Shown here piece after piece: positions 36,086 to 46,200 of a stretch of DNA of 64,000 nt; positions within the stretch are counted from its first letter, which is position 1; each line of letters opens with the position of its first letter. A program made the position numbers and the translations under genes. The notes under the pieces are model-generated. The model was not told the origin of the DNA. It saw only the letters and a list, made by a program, of their open reading frames with translations, and did no database searches. The DNA comes from Aurantiacibacter suaedae (lineage in GTDB: Bacteria > Pseudomonadota > Alphaproteobacteria > Sphingomonadales > Sphingomonadaceae), in contig NZ_SKCG01000001.1 of assembly GCF_005434915.1 (NCBI RefSeq), forward strand, positions 620,001-684,000. The letters are read 5' to 3'.

Positions 36086-36670
36086 GTGACGAATATAGCC
36101 GAACAGAAAGCCGCGCTGCGCAAAGAGCTGCGTAAGGCCCGCCGGGACCATGCCGCCGCGCTTCCGCGCGAAGTCTCCGCGCTGGTTTTCGCGCGTCCGC
36201 CTGCCCCTGTGCTAGACATGGTGCCTGAGGGCGCGACCATCGGACTTTACCGTGCCGATACGGGCGAGGCGCCGGCTGGCGGCTACATCCGGTTCTTCCA
36301 CGAGCGCGGCCATCCAATCGCCCTCCCCCGCGTAACCACGCTGGACGCGCCGATGACATTCCACACCCACACCGACCCATATGAGGAAAGTGATCTCATC
36401 GCCGGGCCGCTCGGCCTGCGCCAGCCCGCGGAGGATGCGCCTGTGGTCGTGCCAGAGGTGCTTTTCATGCCGCTGGTAGGCTTCACCGCCGATGGCGACC
36501 GGCTCGGCCAAGGCGGCGGCTTCTACGACCGCTGGCTGGCTGCGCACCCGGACACTACGGCCATCGGCATGGCCTGGGACATCCAGCGCGTCGATAATCT
36601 GCCCGTGGAGGACCACGACATGCCGCTGAAGGCCATCGTCACCTCCACCCGCATCTACGGGCCGTTCTGA
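36086..36670 (+). CDS. 5-formyltetrahydrofolate cyclo-ligase
   Basis: This 194-residue ATP-dependent enzyme converts 5-formyl-THF to 5,10-methenyl-THF, recycling a folate by-product. It has the N-terminal basic helix AEQKAALRKELRKARRDH, then VPEVLFMPLVGFTADGDRLG and the nucleotide loop GQGGGFYDRWLA. The start is the GTG at 36086; an ATG at 36069 is followed at once by an in-frame stop, so it is excluded. The gene ends overlapping the DUF2842 gene by 1 base. It is the ygfA orthologue by position and motif. Confidence 0.92.
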   Translation: MTNIAEQKAALRKELRKARRDHAAALPREVSALVFARPPAPVLDMVPEGATIGLYRADTGEAPAGGYIRFFHERGHPIALPRVTTLDAPMTFHTHTDPYEESDLIAGPLGLRQPAEDAPVVVPEVLFMPLVGFTADGDRLGQGGGFYDRWLAAHPDTTAIGMAWDIQRVDNLPVEDHDMPLKAIVTSTRIYGPF

Positions 36671-36885
36671 TGCGCACAGAGCCGACCTGGCGCATCCCCG
36701 TGGGGGTTATCGGCCTGACCATTGCCATCGGGCTCTACTGCCTGGTGGTGGCACGCTATGTGCCGGAGCTGATTGGTAGCTGGAATGCGCTGCTGCAAAC
36801 GCCTGTTTATATCGTGCTCGGGCTAGTGTGGCTGCTGCCGCTCAAGCGCTTCCTGATCTGGATGGAAACCGGGCGCTGGGGCTGA
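36670..36885 (+). CDS. DUF2842 family membrane protein
   Basis: This 71-residue protein has two membrane helices: IPVGVIGLTIAIGLYCLVVA (about 9-28) and TPVYIVLGLVWLLPLKRF (about 44-61). It ends in the family motif FLIWMETGRWG. DUF2842 proteins are small alphaproteobacterial inner-membrane proteins of unknown function. It overlaps the cyclo-ligase stop by 1 base (TGATG), so the two are translated together. Confidence 0.85.
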   Translation: MRTEPTWRIPVGVIGLTIAIGLYCLVVARYVPELIGSWNALLQTPVYIVLGLVWLLPLKRFLIWMETGRWG

Positions 36886-36936
36886 GAGGCCGCGATCTGC
36901 GGCGTAGCAGAGGTCAGCGGCAACTCGCCCCAACCG

Positions 36937-37569
36937 CTATAGGTGGGCTTCCAATGTTTTGGACAATTGACGCCGAAGATGACGTTGGTTGATTTGCTCG
37001 GTTGCGAGGCTAAGCGGCAGGATTTTGGGCACGCCTCCACTGCTTAGCTCGATCTTGAAGTTGCGAACCGCGCCGACTGGCAAGTCCCGCCAGCCATGAA
37101 AGGCGACGACAGTCAGCTCGATCCGATCTACGTCGGTAACCTGGACGTGGCCCTCATCATTGGCATCCAGCATCCGCCGAATGATGTCGTCAAAATGGCC
37201 GATGTTCATATATTCGCCGGTGTTTAGACTTCCCTGGGCCATGCTCGAACGCGGGTCGCTGCCGAGATCCTCCGGCTGCTCCTGAAGGTCGGTGAGCGGC
37301 AATTCTATCTCCCGCTCACCAATGTGCAGCTTACCGATCAGGCTTGTGACGTAAATCGGCAGACTGCTCATATTGGTGATCAGGCAGCGGCTTCGGATAC
37401 CTTTCCCCGCTGCACGGGTAATCAGGATGGAAGACCGCCTTGTTGCGCGGTACTGGACCAGAATGAGCTGCAAGTAGGTCGCCCAGACGACGAGCATAAG
37501 CAGGCTCAGCAGAATGCTGATCACCTGGCTGTTATCGGCGAGCCATTGCCATAAGCCTAGATCGGACAT
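36937..37569 (-). CDS. Hypothetical membrane-anchored protein
   Basis: This 210-residue protein has one N-terminal membrane helix (SQVISILLSLLMLVVWATYL, about residues 13-32). A cytoplasmic or periplasmic beta-rich domain follows, with LITNMSSLPIYVTSLIGKLH and VDRIELTVVAFHGWRDLPVG. I do not recognise a family. The start at ATG 37569 (MSDLGLWQW) has a hydrophobic helix soon after, and an ATG eight codons upstream is less likely. It is a monocistronic unit, convergent with DUF2842 and divergent from nothing coding. Codon use looks less GC-biased than its neighbours, which may mean transfer. Confidence 0.6.
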   Translation of the reverse strand: MSDLGLWQWLADNSQVISILLSLLMLVVWATYLQLILVQYRATRRSSILITRAAGKGIRSRCLITNMSSLPIYVTSLIGKLHIGEREIELPLTDLQEQPEDLGSDPRSSMAQGSLNTGEYMNIGHFDDIIRRMLDANDEGHVQVTDVDRIELTVVAFHGWRDLPVGAVRNFKIELSSGGVPKILPLSLATEQINQRHLRRQLSKTLEAHL

Positions 37570-37660
37570 GATGAACAAACCTCGCATTCTCACCTGTCGT
37601 TCCGCGCTTCAGCGCAGGTCACGCATTGCACCCGCTCTCGGCCAGCCTTGAGCGCAACGC

Positions 37661-37686
37661 AAAAAGGGCGACCCGAAGGTCGCCCT
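37661..37686 (-). terminator. Intrinsic terminator of tRNA-Asp
   Basis: Stem GGGCGACC / GGTCGCCC with a CGAA-type tetraloop is followed on the minus strand by TTTTT (37661-37665 in plus coordinates as A's). It sits 32 bases after the tRNA-Asp 3' end. Confidence 0.85.
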
Positions 37687-37717
37687 CATAGCCCTTCTTG
37701 CGAAGGAAAGTCCCAAG

Positions 37718-37794
37718 TGGCGCGAGTGACGGGACTCGAACCCGCGACCCTCGGCGTGACAGGCCGATACTCTAACCAACTGAGCTACACCCGC
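37718..37794 (-). tRNA. tRNA-Asp (GTC)
   Basis: The minus strand reads GCGGGTGTAGCTCAGTTGGT from 37794, with an anticodon loop CTGTCAC giving anticodon GTC. The T-arm is GGGTTCGAGTCCC, the acceptor GCGGGTG pairs with CACTCGC, and CCA is encoded. The total is 77 nt. All arms pair. Confidence 0.97.
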
Positions 37795-37892
37795 GCATTT
37801 TGCGGCGGCAGCGCCTCTTGGGAAGCGCGCCTCTAAGCCAGCTATCCGGGGCTGTCAACGCACATTTCCAGACTTTTTGCAGACCCTTGAAA

Positions 37893-38819
37893 TTACACCG
37901 CGACAGGCGCGGTCAGACGGCCCTGCGGCACATAGTCGCGAACCTCGAAATCCTCGATTCGGTAATCGAAGATAGATTCGGGACGGCGCAGGATCGCCAG
38001 CTTCGGCTCGCCCTCGGGCTTACGCGCCAGCTGCGCGTCGATCAGTTCCTCGTGGTTGAGATACAGATGTGTATCCCCGCCGGTCCAGACCAGTTCACCC
38101 GGCTCCAGACCCGCCTGCTGCGCCACCATCCGTGCGAGCAGCGCCGCGCCGAACAGGTTGAACGGCAGGCCCAGCGCCACGTCGCAGCTGCGCTGGTAAA
38201 GCTGGCAATTGAGCCGCGTGCCCCCTGCCCCGACGTGGAACTGATAGGTCTTGTGGCACGGCGGCAGCGCCATCTCATCAAGCTCGGCAACGTTCCAGCC
38301 CTCGATGATATGGCGGCGGCCGCCTGGGTTGGTCTTCAGCCCCTCGACAAGCTGCGCCACCTGATTGATGCCCTGCCCTGCGCGATAGGTACCATCGCCT
38401 TGGGCGTCGTAGGTCGGCCAGTCGACCCATTGCTTGCCATAGACCGGCCCCAGATCGCCCCATTCGGCCGCAAACTCGGCGTCATCCACGATCCGCGCCT
38501 CGAACGCCTCCTGCGAGACCTGGTCGCCCGTGGCCTTGCGGTATTTCGCCAAGGGCCAGTCGGTCCAGATCCTCACCTTCTGCTTGAGCAGTGGGCGGAT
38601 ATTGGTCTCGCCAGTAAGGAACCACAGCATCTCGCGCGCCGCGGCCTTCCAGAACACCCGCTTGGTTGTCAGGAGTGGAACGCGCTCATCACCGAGGTCG
38701 AACCGCAATTGCGGGCCGAATACCGAACGCGTGCCGATGCCAGTGCGGTCGATCCGCTCGTCGCCCTCGGTCCAGATGCGGCGCATAAGATCGAGATATT
38801 GCTGCTCGGGGTGGCTCAT
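37893..38819 (-). CDS. thyA: Thymidylate synthase
   Basis: This 308-residue folate-dependent ThyA methylates dUMP to dTMP. Conserved motifs are DRTGIGTRSVFGPQLRFDL, LLTTKRVFWKAAAREMLWFL, GDLGPVYGKQW, the catalytic Cys in ALPPCHKTYQFHV, and LYQRSCDVALGLPFNLF. The C-terminus ends VRDYVPQGRLTAPVAV, with Val in the closing position as in several bacterial enzymes. It follows the epimerase gene on the same strand, 15 bases apart. Confidence 0.96.
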   Translation of the reverse strand: MSHPEQQYLDLMRRIWTEGDERIDRTGIGTRSVFGPQLRFDLGDERVPLLTTKRVFWKAAAREMLWFLTGETNIRPLLKQKVRIWTDWPLAKYRKATGDQVSQEAFEARIVDDAEFAAEWGDLGPVYGKQWVDWPTYDAQGDGTYRAGQGINQVAQLVEGLKTNPGGRRHIIEGWNVAELDEMALPPCHKTYQFHVGAGGTRLNCQLYQRSCDVALGLPFNLFGAALLARMVAQQAGLEPGELVWTGGDTHLYLNHEELIDAQLARKPEGEPKLAILRRPESIFDYRIEDFEVRDYVPQGRLTAPVAV

Positions 38820-38834
38820 CGCACGTTCCTCGCG

Positions 38835-39833
38835 TCAGATCTTGTGATAGTTGCGGAACCACTGCACGAAGGCTGGCACGCCGGCCTCGATGCTGGTCGT
38901 CGGTTCGTAGCCGAGATCGCCCCGGATGGCGTCGATATCGGCAAAGGTCCGCTCGACATCGCCCTTTTGCATCGGCTGCATGTCGATCTCGGCCTTGCGC
39001 CCGCAGGCATCCTCCAACAGGCCGATCACCTTCATAAGATGCTCGCTACGGTGGTTGCCGATGTTGTAAAGCGCATGGGGCTTCACGCTGCCGCCAGCCT
39101 TAGCCTCGCCATTATCGAAAGGCGGATTGTCGAGGCTGGCCACCACGCCGGTCACGATATCGTCGATAAAGGTGAAGTCGCGGAACATCTCGCCGTGATT
39201 GAACACAGGAATCGGCTCGCCCGCGAGGATTTTGCGGGTGAAGATCCACATCATCATGTCAGGCCTGCCCCAGGGACCATAGACCGTAAAGAAACGCAGC
39301 CCGGTAAGCGGCAAACGGTAAAGATGGGCGTAGGTCTCGCTCATCAGCTCGTCGGCCTTCTTGGTGGCGGCATAGAGGCTGAGCGGATGATCGACCCGGT
39401 CCTCCACCGCGAAGGGAAGCTTGTCGTTCCCGCCATAGACCGACGATGAGCTTGCGTAGACCATATGCTCAAGCTGGCGATGACGGGCAATTTCCAGCAT
39501 GTTGAGATGCCCGACCAGGTTCGACTGAGCATAGGCGCGCGGATTCTCGATCGAATAGCGCACCCCTGCCTGTGCCCCCAGATGCACAACACGGTCGAAA
39601 TGTTCGCCTTCGAGAGCGCGTTCGAGCTGGTCGTGATCGGCAAAGTCGAGCGTAAGGCACTTGGCGCGGCCCTCGCCTGCGGCCAACCAACGATCGCGCC
39701 GGTCGAACTTGAGCGAGGCCTGATAGTAGTCGTTGAAGTTATCGACGCCAATCACCTCATCGCCGCGTGCAAGCAGGCGCATGGCCAGTTCGGCCCCGAT
39801 AAAGCCAGCCGCGCCCGTGATCAAAACCCGCAT
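38835..39833 (-). CDS. NAD-dependent nucleotide-sugar epimerase (UDP-glucuronate 4-epimerase type)
   Basis: This 332-residue short-chain extended dehydrogenase has the NAD fold MRVLITGAAGFIGAELAMRL and GDEVIGVDNFNDYYQASLK. The active site is YASSSSVYGGNDKLPFAVED, with Tyr-x3-Lys in YAATKKADELM, and RFFTVYGPWGRPDMMMWIF completes the pocket. These segments match the CapI/LspL UDP-glucuronate epimerase group, which supplies UDP-galacturonate for polysaccharide or LPS. The ATG at 39833 has AGGAGCG 6 bases upstream, which decides it over the long open frame before it. Confidence 0.88.
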   Translation of the reverse strand: MRVLITGAAGFIGAELAMRLLARGDEVIGVDNFNDYYQASLKFDRRDRWLAAGEGRAKCLTLDFADHDQLERALEGEHFDRVVHLGAQAGVRYSIENPRAYAQSNLVGHLNMLEIARHRQLEHMVYASSSSVYGGNDKLPFAVEDRVDHPLSLYAATKKADELMSETYAHLYRLPLTGLRFFTVYGPWGRPDMMMWIFTRKILAGEPIPVFNHGEMFRDFTFIDDIVTGVVASLDNPPFDNGEAKAGGSVKPHALYNIGNHRSEHLMKVIGLLEDACGRKAEIDMQPMQKGDVERTFADIDAIRGDLGYEPTTSIEAGVPAFVQWFRNYHKI

Positions 39834-40072
39834 GATCGCTCCTGAAATAACGCCTCTGCGATACGGACAAGCCGAATGTCGCGGGCGATGCCTGTGCCGA
39901 GAACTCCTTGCGCCGGATAGGGGTACGAATGCAAGCGACCTCCCCGAACCCGTGTGAGAATGAGCCGGCGACACAGTTATCGGCCTATTTCGCAACAAAG
40001 CCCTTGCGTGCTGCGAGCGCCCTGCATATAGGCGCGCTCCTGCCTTACAGCACAACGTCTGTTGGCTCCGGT

Positions 40073-40149
40073 CGGGGAGTAGCTCAGCCTGGTAGAGCAC
40101 TGTCTTCGGGAGGCAGGGGCCGGAGGTTCGAATCCTCTCTCCCCGACCA
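40073..40149 (+). tRNA. tRNA-Pro (CGG)
   Basis: The plus strand reads CGGGGAGTAGCTCAGCCTGG from 40073, with anticodon stem CTGTC/GGCAG and loop TTCGGGA giving anticodon CGG. The T-arm is GAGGTTCGAATCCTC, acceptor CGGGGAG pairs with CTCCCCG, and CCA is encoded. The length is 77 nt. Confidence 0.97.
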
Positions 40150-40403
40150 TTTTACGTCTTAGCTAACAATGCGCTCTGAATTCCATTCAGGAGCTCCCGC
40201 GTGGGGCAGATAGGCTCCGTTCTGCGCTGCTGGCGCCGCCGGACTCGGCCAAGCCGATCACCCAAGAGGCGGCACTACGTGAGAAGATTGCAAACAACAC
40301 CACGCCAGCGATGCGGAAGGCACGAGTCGAAGCGACAACCAGTCCTTGCGTATCTGCGCGTTTGCTGCTCTCAATCTGGCCATTCCTGATGTGGGGTGCG
40401 GAA

Positions 40404-41096
40404 GTGAGCATTTTCAAGACAATCAAGCGATCAAAACAAGATAAGAGCGATCGCGCCGACGCCTTTCACTTTCTACATATCGGAAAGGCAGCTGGATCGC
40501 AGATAAAACGCTTGGCCAAACAGCACTCTGATAAGATCGTTGTGCACAAACACGATGTATACCTCAAGGATATACCCCGTGATGCGCCATATTTCTTTTC
40601 GATCCGAGACCCGATCAGCCGTTTTTACTCTGGCTTTTATTCTCGAAAGCGCAAGGGTCAGCCTGTTTATGATGTGCCCTGGTCTGACTTTGAGAAGGTG
40701 GCGTTTCGCGATTTTCCACACGCCAACGACTTGGCAGAAGCCTTGTTCGATCCAAGCGACAGGGGCACCGCCGCTACCCAAGCGATGATCTCTATCCGAC
40801 ACACCGGCCAGAATCTGGTTAACTGGTTCTTTCTACAAGGCAACCTGCTCGAGGTGCGCCCCCCGATGTGGATCATCAGGCAGGAGCGGTTCGATGAGGA
40901 CTATGATCGTTTTCTAAAAATCGCTCAGTTAGAAAAGCCTAGTGATGAGCCAGCCAGCCGTCTTCATGCCAACAATTACGATGAAGCCCCTCCACTTTCT
41001 GAAAAGGCAAAGCGCAATCTTCGGCAATGGTTTACTCAGGATTATGCGTTTTACAGACTATGCGAGACCTGGCTTGAGGCGAATACCGAAGGATAA
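40404..41096 (+). CDS. Sulfotransferase-like protein beside tRNA-Pro
   Basis: This protein of about 230 residues has the sulfotransferase-2 style PAPS motifs: FHFLHIGKAAGSQIKRL (5'-phosphosulfate loop, normally HIPKTAGTS) and FFSIRDPISRFYSGFYSRKR (3'-phosphate loop). Such enzymes sulfate carbohydrates or lipids. The GTG at 40404 has a GGGG/GCGGAA region just upstream; an ATG at 40389 is also possible. The DNA is visibly richer in A and T than its neighbours and lies 254 bases from a tRNA gene, so I infer acquisition. No other island gene is present. Confidence 0.75.
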   Translation: MSIFKTIKRSKQDKSDRADAFHFLHIGKAAGSQIKRLAKQHSDKIVVHKHDVYLKDIPRDAPYFFSIRDPISRFYSGFYSRKRKGQPVYDVPWSDFEKVAFRDFPHANDLAEALFDPSDRGTAATQAMISIRHTGQNLVNWFFLQGNLLEVRPPMWIIRQERFDEDYDRFLKIAQLEKPSDEPASRLHANNYDEAPPLSEKAKRNLRQWFTQDYAFYRLCETWLEANTEG

Positions 41097-41306
41097 TTGA
41101 GGCTTACGTTTCGGTTCTGAACTGACAATTCTCTAGAACGTCACCTTAAGGTAGCAGCAGCGATCCAAGCGGAGATCGCAAAAAAGTGGGCTCACCCTGG
41201 CTTTCGACCGCTGGCCGACCACCCCGCTCCGCACCGCCTCGCCCGTGCAGTTCTTGGTCACAGCGCCATAGCAGACAGCCGGGGAGCTGACAGCCGCACC
41301 GCTCCC

Positions 41307-41936
41307 TCAGTCCGAGCCTTCCAGCCCGATAGTGCGCAGGAACAGCCCGAACTCGGCCTCGACCTGCTCCTTGGTGCGTTTGTGGAACATCTCGAACCGC
41401 GCCACGGCGGTGTATATGTCGAACGAGATCATCGAGAAAAACATCCTTGCCAGGACCTCGGGATCGTCGTCGGGCGTAACCTTCCCAGCGGCCTGAAGCT
41501 TGGCGAAAATTTCCGCCATTTCGGCAATCGCGCGCTCCAGATGTTCGCCGCGGAACTGTTGCGAGAACGTCTCGTCGCGGATCGATTGCGCCACCATGGC
41601 GCGCACAAGCCGGATATTCTCCTCGCTCAAAGCCTTCGCCCGCAGCCGCATCAGAATCTCGCGCAGCATCTGCGCTGACGGCAACCGCTGATCGCGCACT
41701 TCGGCGATCACCGCGCGCGCCTGATCAGGGCGCCGGTGCAGCACCTGCGCCAGCAAGCCCTCCTTGGTTTCGAACAACTTATAGAGCGTCGCCAACGAGC
41801 CGCCGGACCGCGCGACGATTGCGCTCAGCGTGGTATCGTCAAACCCCTGTTCGCCAAACAGCTGCTCAGCTGCATCAAGCATTGCCACGCGGCGCGCCTG
41901 GAGCCTTTGGTCCTGCAAATGCTTGCTCCGATCCAC
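41307..41936 (-). CDS. TetR-family repressor of the adjacent efflux operon
   Basis: This protein of about 209 residues has an N-terminal TetR helix-turn-helix, RVAMLDAAEQLFGEQGFDDT and LSAIVARSGGSLATLYKLFE. The rest is an all-helical ligand domain with a C-terminal dimer helix. It faces the RND efflux operon across a gap of under 100 bases, the usual layout of AcrR-like repressors. The GTG at 41936 is preferred because AAAGG lies 8 bases upstream; a GTG at 41945 is the alternative. The cognate ligand is unknown. Confidence 0.88.
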   Translation of the reverse strand: MDRSKHLQDQRLQARRVAMLDAAEQLFGEQGFDDTTLSAIVARSGGSLATLYKLFETKEGLLAQVLHRRPDQARAVIAEVRDQRLPSAQMLREILMRLRAKALSEENIRLVRAMVAQSIRDETFSQQFRGEHLERAIAEMAEIFAKLQAAGKVTPDDDPEVLARMFFSMISFDIYTAVARFEMFHKRTKEQVEAEFGLFLRTIGLEGSD

Positions 41937-42034
41937 TCCGAACACCTTTCAGCATAAAAAAATCTATCATGCACCGCTTGAATGTGTAAGAGGCAATACA
42001 CAATTTTGCGCCGCACAATAGAACGGATTCCCTC

Positions 42035-43198
42035 ATGCGTGCCTTTAATATCGTGATTCCCTTGCTTCTTCTGTCCTCTTGCGGGGGCGAAGCGGAACAG
42101 GCTGCCCCGCCGCCGCTTCCGGTCGAGGCGGTCACGATTACCGGCGAACGGATTCCCAATGTGCTCGAATTGCCCGGCCGCGTAACGGCTGTGCGCAAGT
42201 CGGAGGTTCGCGCCCGCGTCACCGGCATTCTCGAAACGCAGCTCCTCGAAGACGGCAGCTACGTGCGCGAAGGCCAGCCGCTGTTCCGGATCGATCCGCG
42301 CGAGCTGCGCGCCAGCCTCGCGCAGACGCAGGCCAGCCTGCAACGCGCCGAGGCAACCGCCGCCAACGCCCGCGCGGTGGTTGAACGGTATCGCCCGCTG
42401 GTGGAGGAAAACGCCATCAGCCGGCAGGAATTCGATGCCGCCGTTGCCACCTCTCGCGCCGCCGATGCCGACGTGGCGCAGATTCGCGCGCAGGTGCAGG
42501 CGGCTTCGCTCCAGCTTGGCTACACCACGGTGCGCGCGCCCATATCGGGCCGCGCGGGTCGCGCGCAGGTGACCGAAGGCGCACTCGTCAGCGCCACCGA
42601 GGCGACCTTGCTGACCACCATCGAACAGATCGATCAGGTCTATGTGGTGTTCTCGAACTCGGCGCAGGAAGTGCTCTCTATCCGCCGTTCGATCTCCGAT
42701 GGCTCGCTCACGCTGTCCGATAGTGGCAGCATACCGGTCACTCTCACTCTGCCCGACGGGTCGGAATATCCGATCCCCGGCACGATCGACTTTCTCGACC
42801 AGTCGGTCAACGAAGCCACCGGCACGGTGGAGCTGCGCGCCCGCTTCGCCAATCCGGAAGGCATCTTGCTGCCCGGCCAGTTCGTGCGCGTGCGGGTGGA
42901 GGCAGGCTATTATAGCGACGGAATTGCCGTGCCGCAGGTGGCTGTTAGCATGACCGAGACGGGTGGCACCGTGTTCGTGATCGACAAGGAAGGCACGGCT
43001 CAGCTGCGGCAGATCACGCTCGGCGCGATGTTCGACGACAAGTGGATCGTCAAGGATGGCCTCAAGGCCGGTGACCGGGTGATAACGAACAATATCCAGA
43101 AGCTGCGAGCGGGCGCTCCGGTGACGGTCCCCTCCGATTCCCCAAGGCCTGCTGCCTCTTCCAAGGCGGCGGCTCCGGCTGCATCGCGGGCGAACTGA
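42035..43198 (+). CDS. RND efflux periplasmic adaptor (AcrA type)
   Basis: This 387-residue lipoprotein membrane-fusion subunit begins MRAFNIVIPLLLLSSCGGEA with lipobox Cys16. The lipoyl halves (VRKSEVRARVTGILETQLLE and LGYTTVRAPISGRAGRAQV), the alpha-hairpin (about 95-165) and a beta-barrel domain are in normal order. It links the inner-membrane pump and outer-membrane channel. The gene lies 3 bases before the pump gene and is divergent from the TetR gene, so it is probably repressed by it. Confidence 0.94.
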   Translation: MRAFNIVIPLLLLSSCGGEAEQAAPPPLPVEAVTITGERIPNVLELPGRVTAVRKSEVRARVTGILETQLLEDGSYVREGQPLFRIDPRELRASLAQTQASLQRAEATAANARAVVERYRPLVEENAISRQEFDAAVATSRAADADVAQIRAQVQAASLQLGYTTVRAPISGRAGRAQVTEGALVSATEATLLTTIEQIDQVYVVFSNSAQEVLSIRRSISDGSLTLSDSGSIPVTLTLPDGSEYPIPGTIDFLDQSVNEATGTVELRARFANPEGILLPGQFVRVRVEAGYYSDGIAVPQVAVSMTETGGTVFVIDKEGTAQLRQITLGAMFDDKWIVKDGLKAGDRVITNNIQKLRAGAPVTVPSDSPRPAASSKAAAPAASRAN

Positions 43199-43201
43199 TC
43201 C

Positions 43202-46200
43202 ATGGCCGATTTCTTCATCAGGCGGCCCATCTTCTCATGGGTGCTCGCAATCGGCATCCTGCTGTCGGGCGTGCTCGCTCTGCGCTCGCTCGCTATCGAG
43301 CAATATCCTGACATCGCCCCGCCCTCGCTGACGGTTAGCGCGGTCTACACCGGGGCGGATGCCGCCACGGTCGAGCAGAACGTTACTCAGATCCTGGAAC
43401 AGGAAATCAACGGGATCGAGGGCCTGCAATATATGTCGGCCACCAGTTCATCGAACGGGTCCGCCAGCATCAATGTCACCTTCGCGCCGGGCACCGACAT
43501 CGATATTGCCCAAACGCAGGTGCAGAACCGGCTGAGCAGCGTCGAATCGCGGCTGCCCGCGCAGGTCCGCCAGATCGGCGTGAGCGTGCGGCAGGCCAGC
43601 AACAGCTTCATGCTCGTGGTCGCGCTGAGTTCGAAAAGCGGCGAGACCGGATCGCTCGAACTCGGCAACCTTGCTTCGAGTTATATCGTCGACGAACTGC
43701 GCCGCGTGCCCGGTGTGGGTGACATCACCCAGTTCGGCTCGTCCTATGCCATGCGCATCTGGCTCGACCCGCAGAAGCTCGCGTCCTACGGCCTCGCTCC
43801 GAGCGATGTGACGGCCGCCATTCAGGAGCAGAACGCGCAGGTCGGCGCCGGCGCCATCGGCGACCAGCCCTTCACCGACGGGCAGAAGATCACCGCCTCG
43901 ATCGTGACCGACGACCGCCTCTCGACGGTGGAAGAGTTCGAGCAGATCATCCTGCGCACCGAAACTGGCGGCAACACAGTGCGGCTTGCCGATGTCGCCC
44001 GCGTGGAGCTGGGCGCCCAGACCTACGCCAGCGATTTCGCGCTGAGCGGCGCACCGGCGGCAGGCCTGGCTGTCCAGCTCGCCACCGGCGCCAATGCGCT
44101 AGATACCGCCGCTGCGGTCAAGCAACGGGTAAAGGAGCTGGAAGAGACGCTGCCCGACGATGTCGCGGCGACGATTCCTTACGACACCACGCCCTTCATC
44201 GAACTCTCGGTAGAAGAAGTTATCGTCACGCTGGTCGAAGCGATGGTGCTTGTCTTCCTCGTGATGTTCATATTCCTGCAGAACTGGCGCGCGACCATCA
44301 TCCCTGCGCTTGTCGTTCCTATCGCGCTGGCAGGCGCATGCCTTGGCCTGTGGTTGTTCGGCTTCACGATCAACGTGCTGACGCTGTTCGGCATGGTGCT
44401 GGCGATCGGTATTCTGGTCGACGATGCCATCGTGGTGATCGAAAACGTCGAGCGGATCATGTCCGAAGAAGGCCTGCCGCCCTTGCAGGCCACGCAGAAG
44501 GCCATGAAAGAAATTACCGGTGCGATCATCGGTATCACGCTGGTGCTGATCGCGGTGTTCGTACCCATGGCCTTCTTCGGCGGCTCCGTGGGCGGAATCT
44601 ACCGCCAGTTCTCGGTGACGCTGGCCTCGTCGATCTTCTTCTCCGCCGTGCTCGCCCTCACGCTGACACCGGCCCTGTGCGCGACCTTCCTCAAGCCGGT
44701 CCACCGCAAGGATCGCGAGAGCGATGCCGAGGCACCGACGACGCGTTTCGGCAAAGTGAAAGCCAAGGTCGACGGCTTCTTCGACGGGTTCAACACCTGG
44801 TTCTCGCGCATGACGGGCCGCTACGGCCGCACAAACGACAAGATTCTGTCGAAGCCGTTTCGCGCGCTGATGGCCTTCGTGCTTATCTGTGCCGTGACTG
44901 CCTTTCTCTATCTGCGCCTGCCCACCGCCTTCCTGCCCCAGGAAGACCAGGGCGACGTCGTGACGGTGGTGCAAACTCCGCCGGGCGCCACGGCCGCGCG
45001 CACGCAAGAGGTGCTTGACGAGCTGCAGGCTTATTGGGACGAGCAGCCCGAAGTCGCGACGGTCATCACGGCGAAGGGGTTCAGCTTCTTTGGCAGCGGC
45101 CAGAACAACGCGATGATGTTCGTTCGTCTGAAGGACTGGTCCGAACGCACGGCACCTGAAAACAGCGCTTCGGCTCTTGCCGGGCGGACGATGCAGCGCT
45201 TTGCCGGAATACCTGACGCAACGGTATTCGTGATCCAGCGGCCTGCGATCCAGTCGCTCGGCAACGCCAGCGGCTTCACGATGAAGATCGAGGACCGCGC
45301 CGGACTTGGCCGCGACCAGCTCGAGGCAGCGCGCAACCAGCTGCTCGGCGCAGCGATGCAAAGCGACGTCGTCACCGGCGTCCGGCCCGAGGAACAGGCC
45401 GACAATCCGCAACTGGAAGTGAGCGTCGATCGCGTGCAGGCTCGCGCCCAAGGGCTGTCAATCAATGCGGTGAACTCGGCGCTCGCGGTCAACTTCGGGT
45501 CGTTCTACGTCAACGACTTCCCGCGCGATGGCCGCATCCAGCGCGTGATCGTGCAAGCCGATGCCGACTATCGCATGACGCCGGAAGACATCCTTGCGCT
45601 GCGCGTGCCCAACGCCAATGGCGGACTGGTCCCGTTCAGCAGCTTTGCGCAGGTCAAGTGGAGCGCCGGGCCGCCAAGCCTTGCCCGCTACAACGGCTAT
45701 CCTGCGATGACGATTTCGGGGCAGGCCGCACCGGGTCGCTCGTCCGGTGCTGCGCTGGCCGAAATGGAGCAGCTCGCCAAGAGCCTGCCCGCGGGCATGA
45801 GCTATGAATGGACCGGGCTCAGCTTCGAAGAGAAGCAGAGCGCGGGCCAGGTCGGTATCCTGCTGGGTCTGTCGCTGCTAGTGGTGTTCCTGCTGCTAGC
45901 CGCGCTTTACGAAAGCTGGGCCGTGCCCTTTGCCGTGTTGCTGATCATTCCGGCAGGCGTGCTGGGATCGGTGTTGTTCTCGATGCTGCGCGGTTTCTCA
46001 GCGGACGTCTATTTCAACGTGGGCCTCATCACGATCATCGGCCTTGCCGCGAAAAACGCGATCCTGATCGTCGAATTCGCCATCGAGCGCGAGGAGCAGG
46101 GCAAATCCGTCGTGGAGGCGGTCGAGGAAGCGGCAAGGCTGCGCCTGCGGCCGATCCTGATGACCTCGCTGGCCTTTATCGCCGGCATGGTGCCGCTGGT

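Noticed and set aside
40187-40426. Minus-strand ORF of 79 codons beside tRNA-Pro with a hydrophobic stretch
   Set aside because: No ribosome site and no family; it overlaps the sulfotransferase start and is probably chance.
40150-41306. Genomic island with att sites at tRNA-Pro
   Set aside because: No integrase and no second copy of the tRNA 3' end are visible; only one foreign-looking gene is present.
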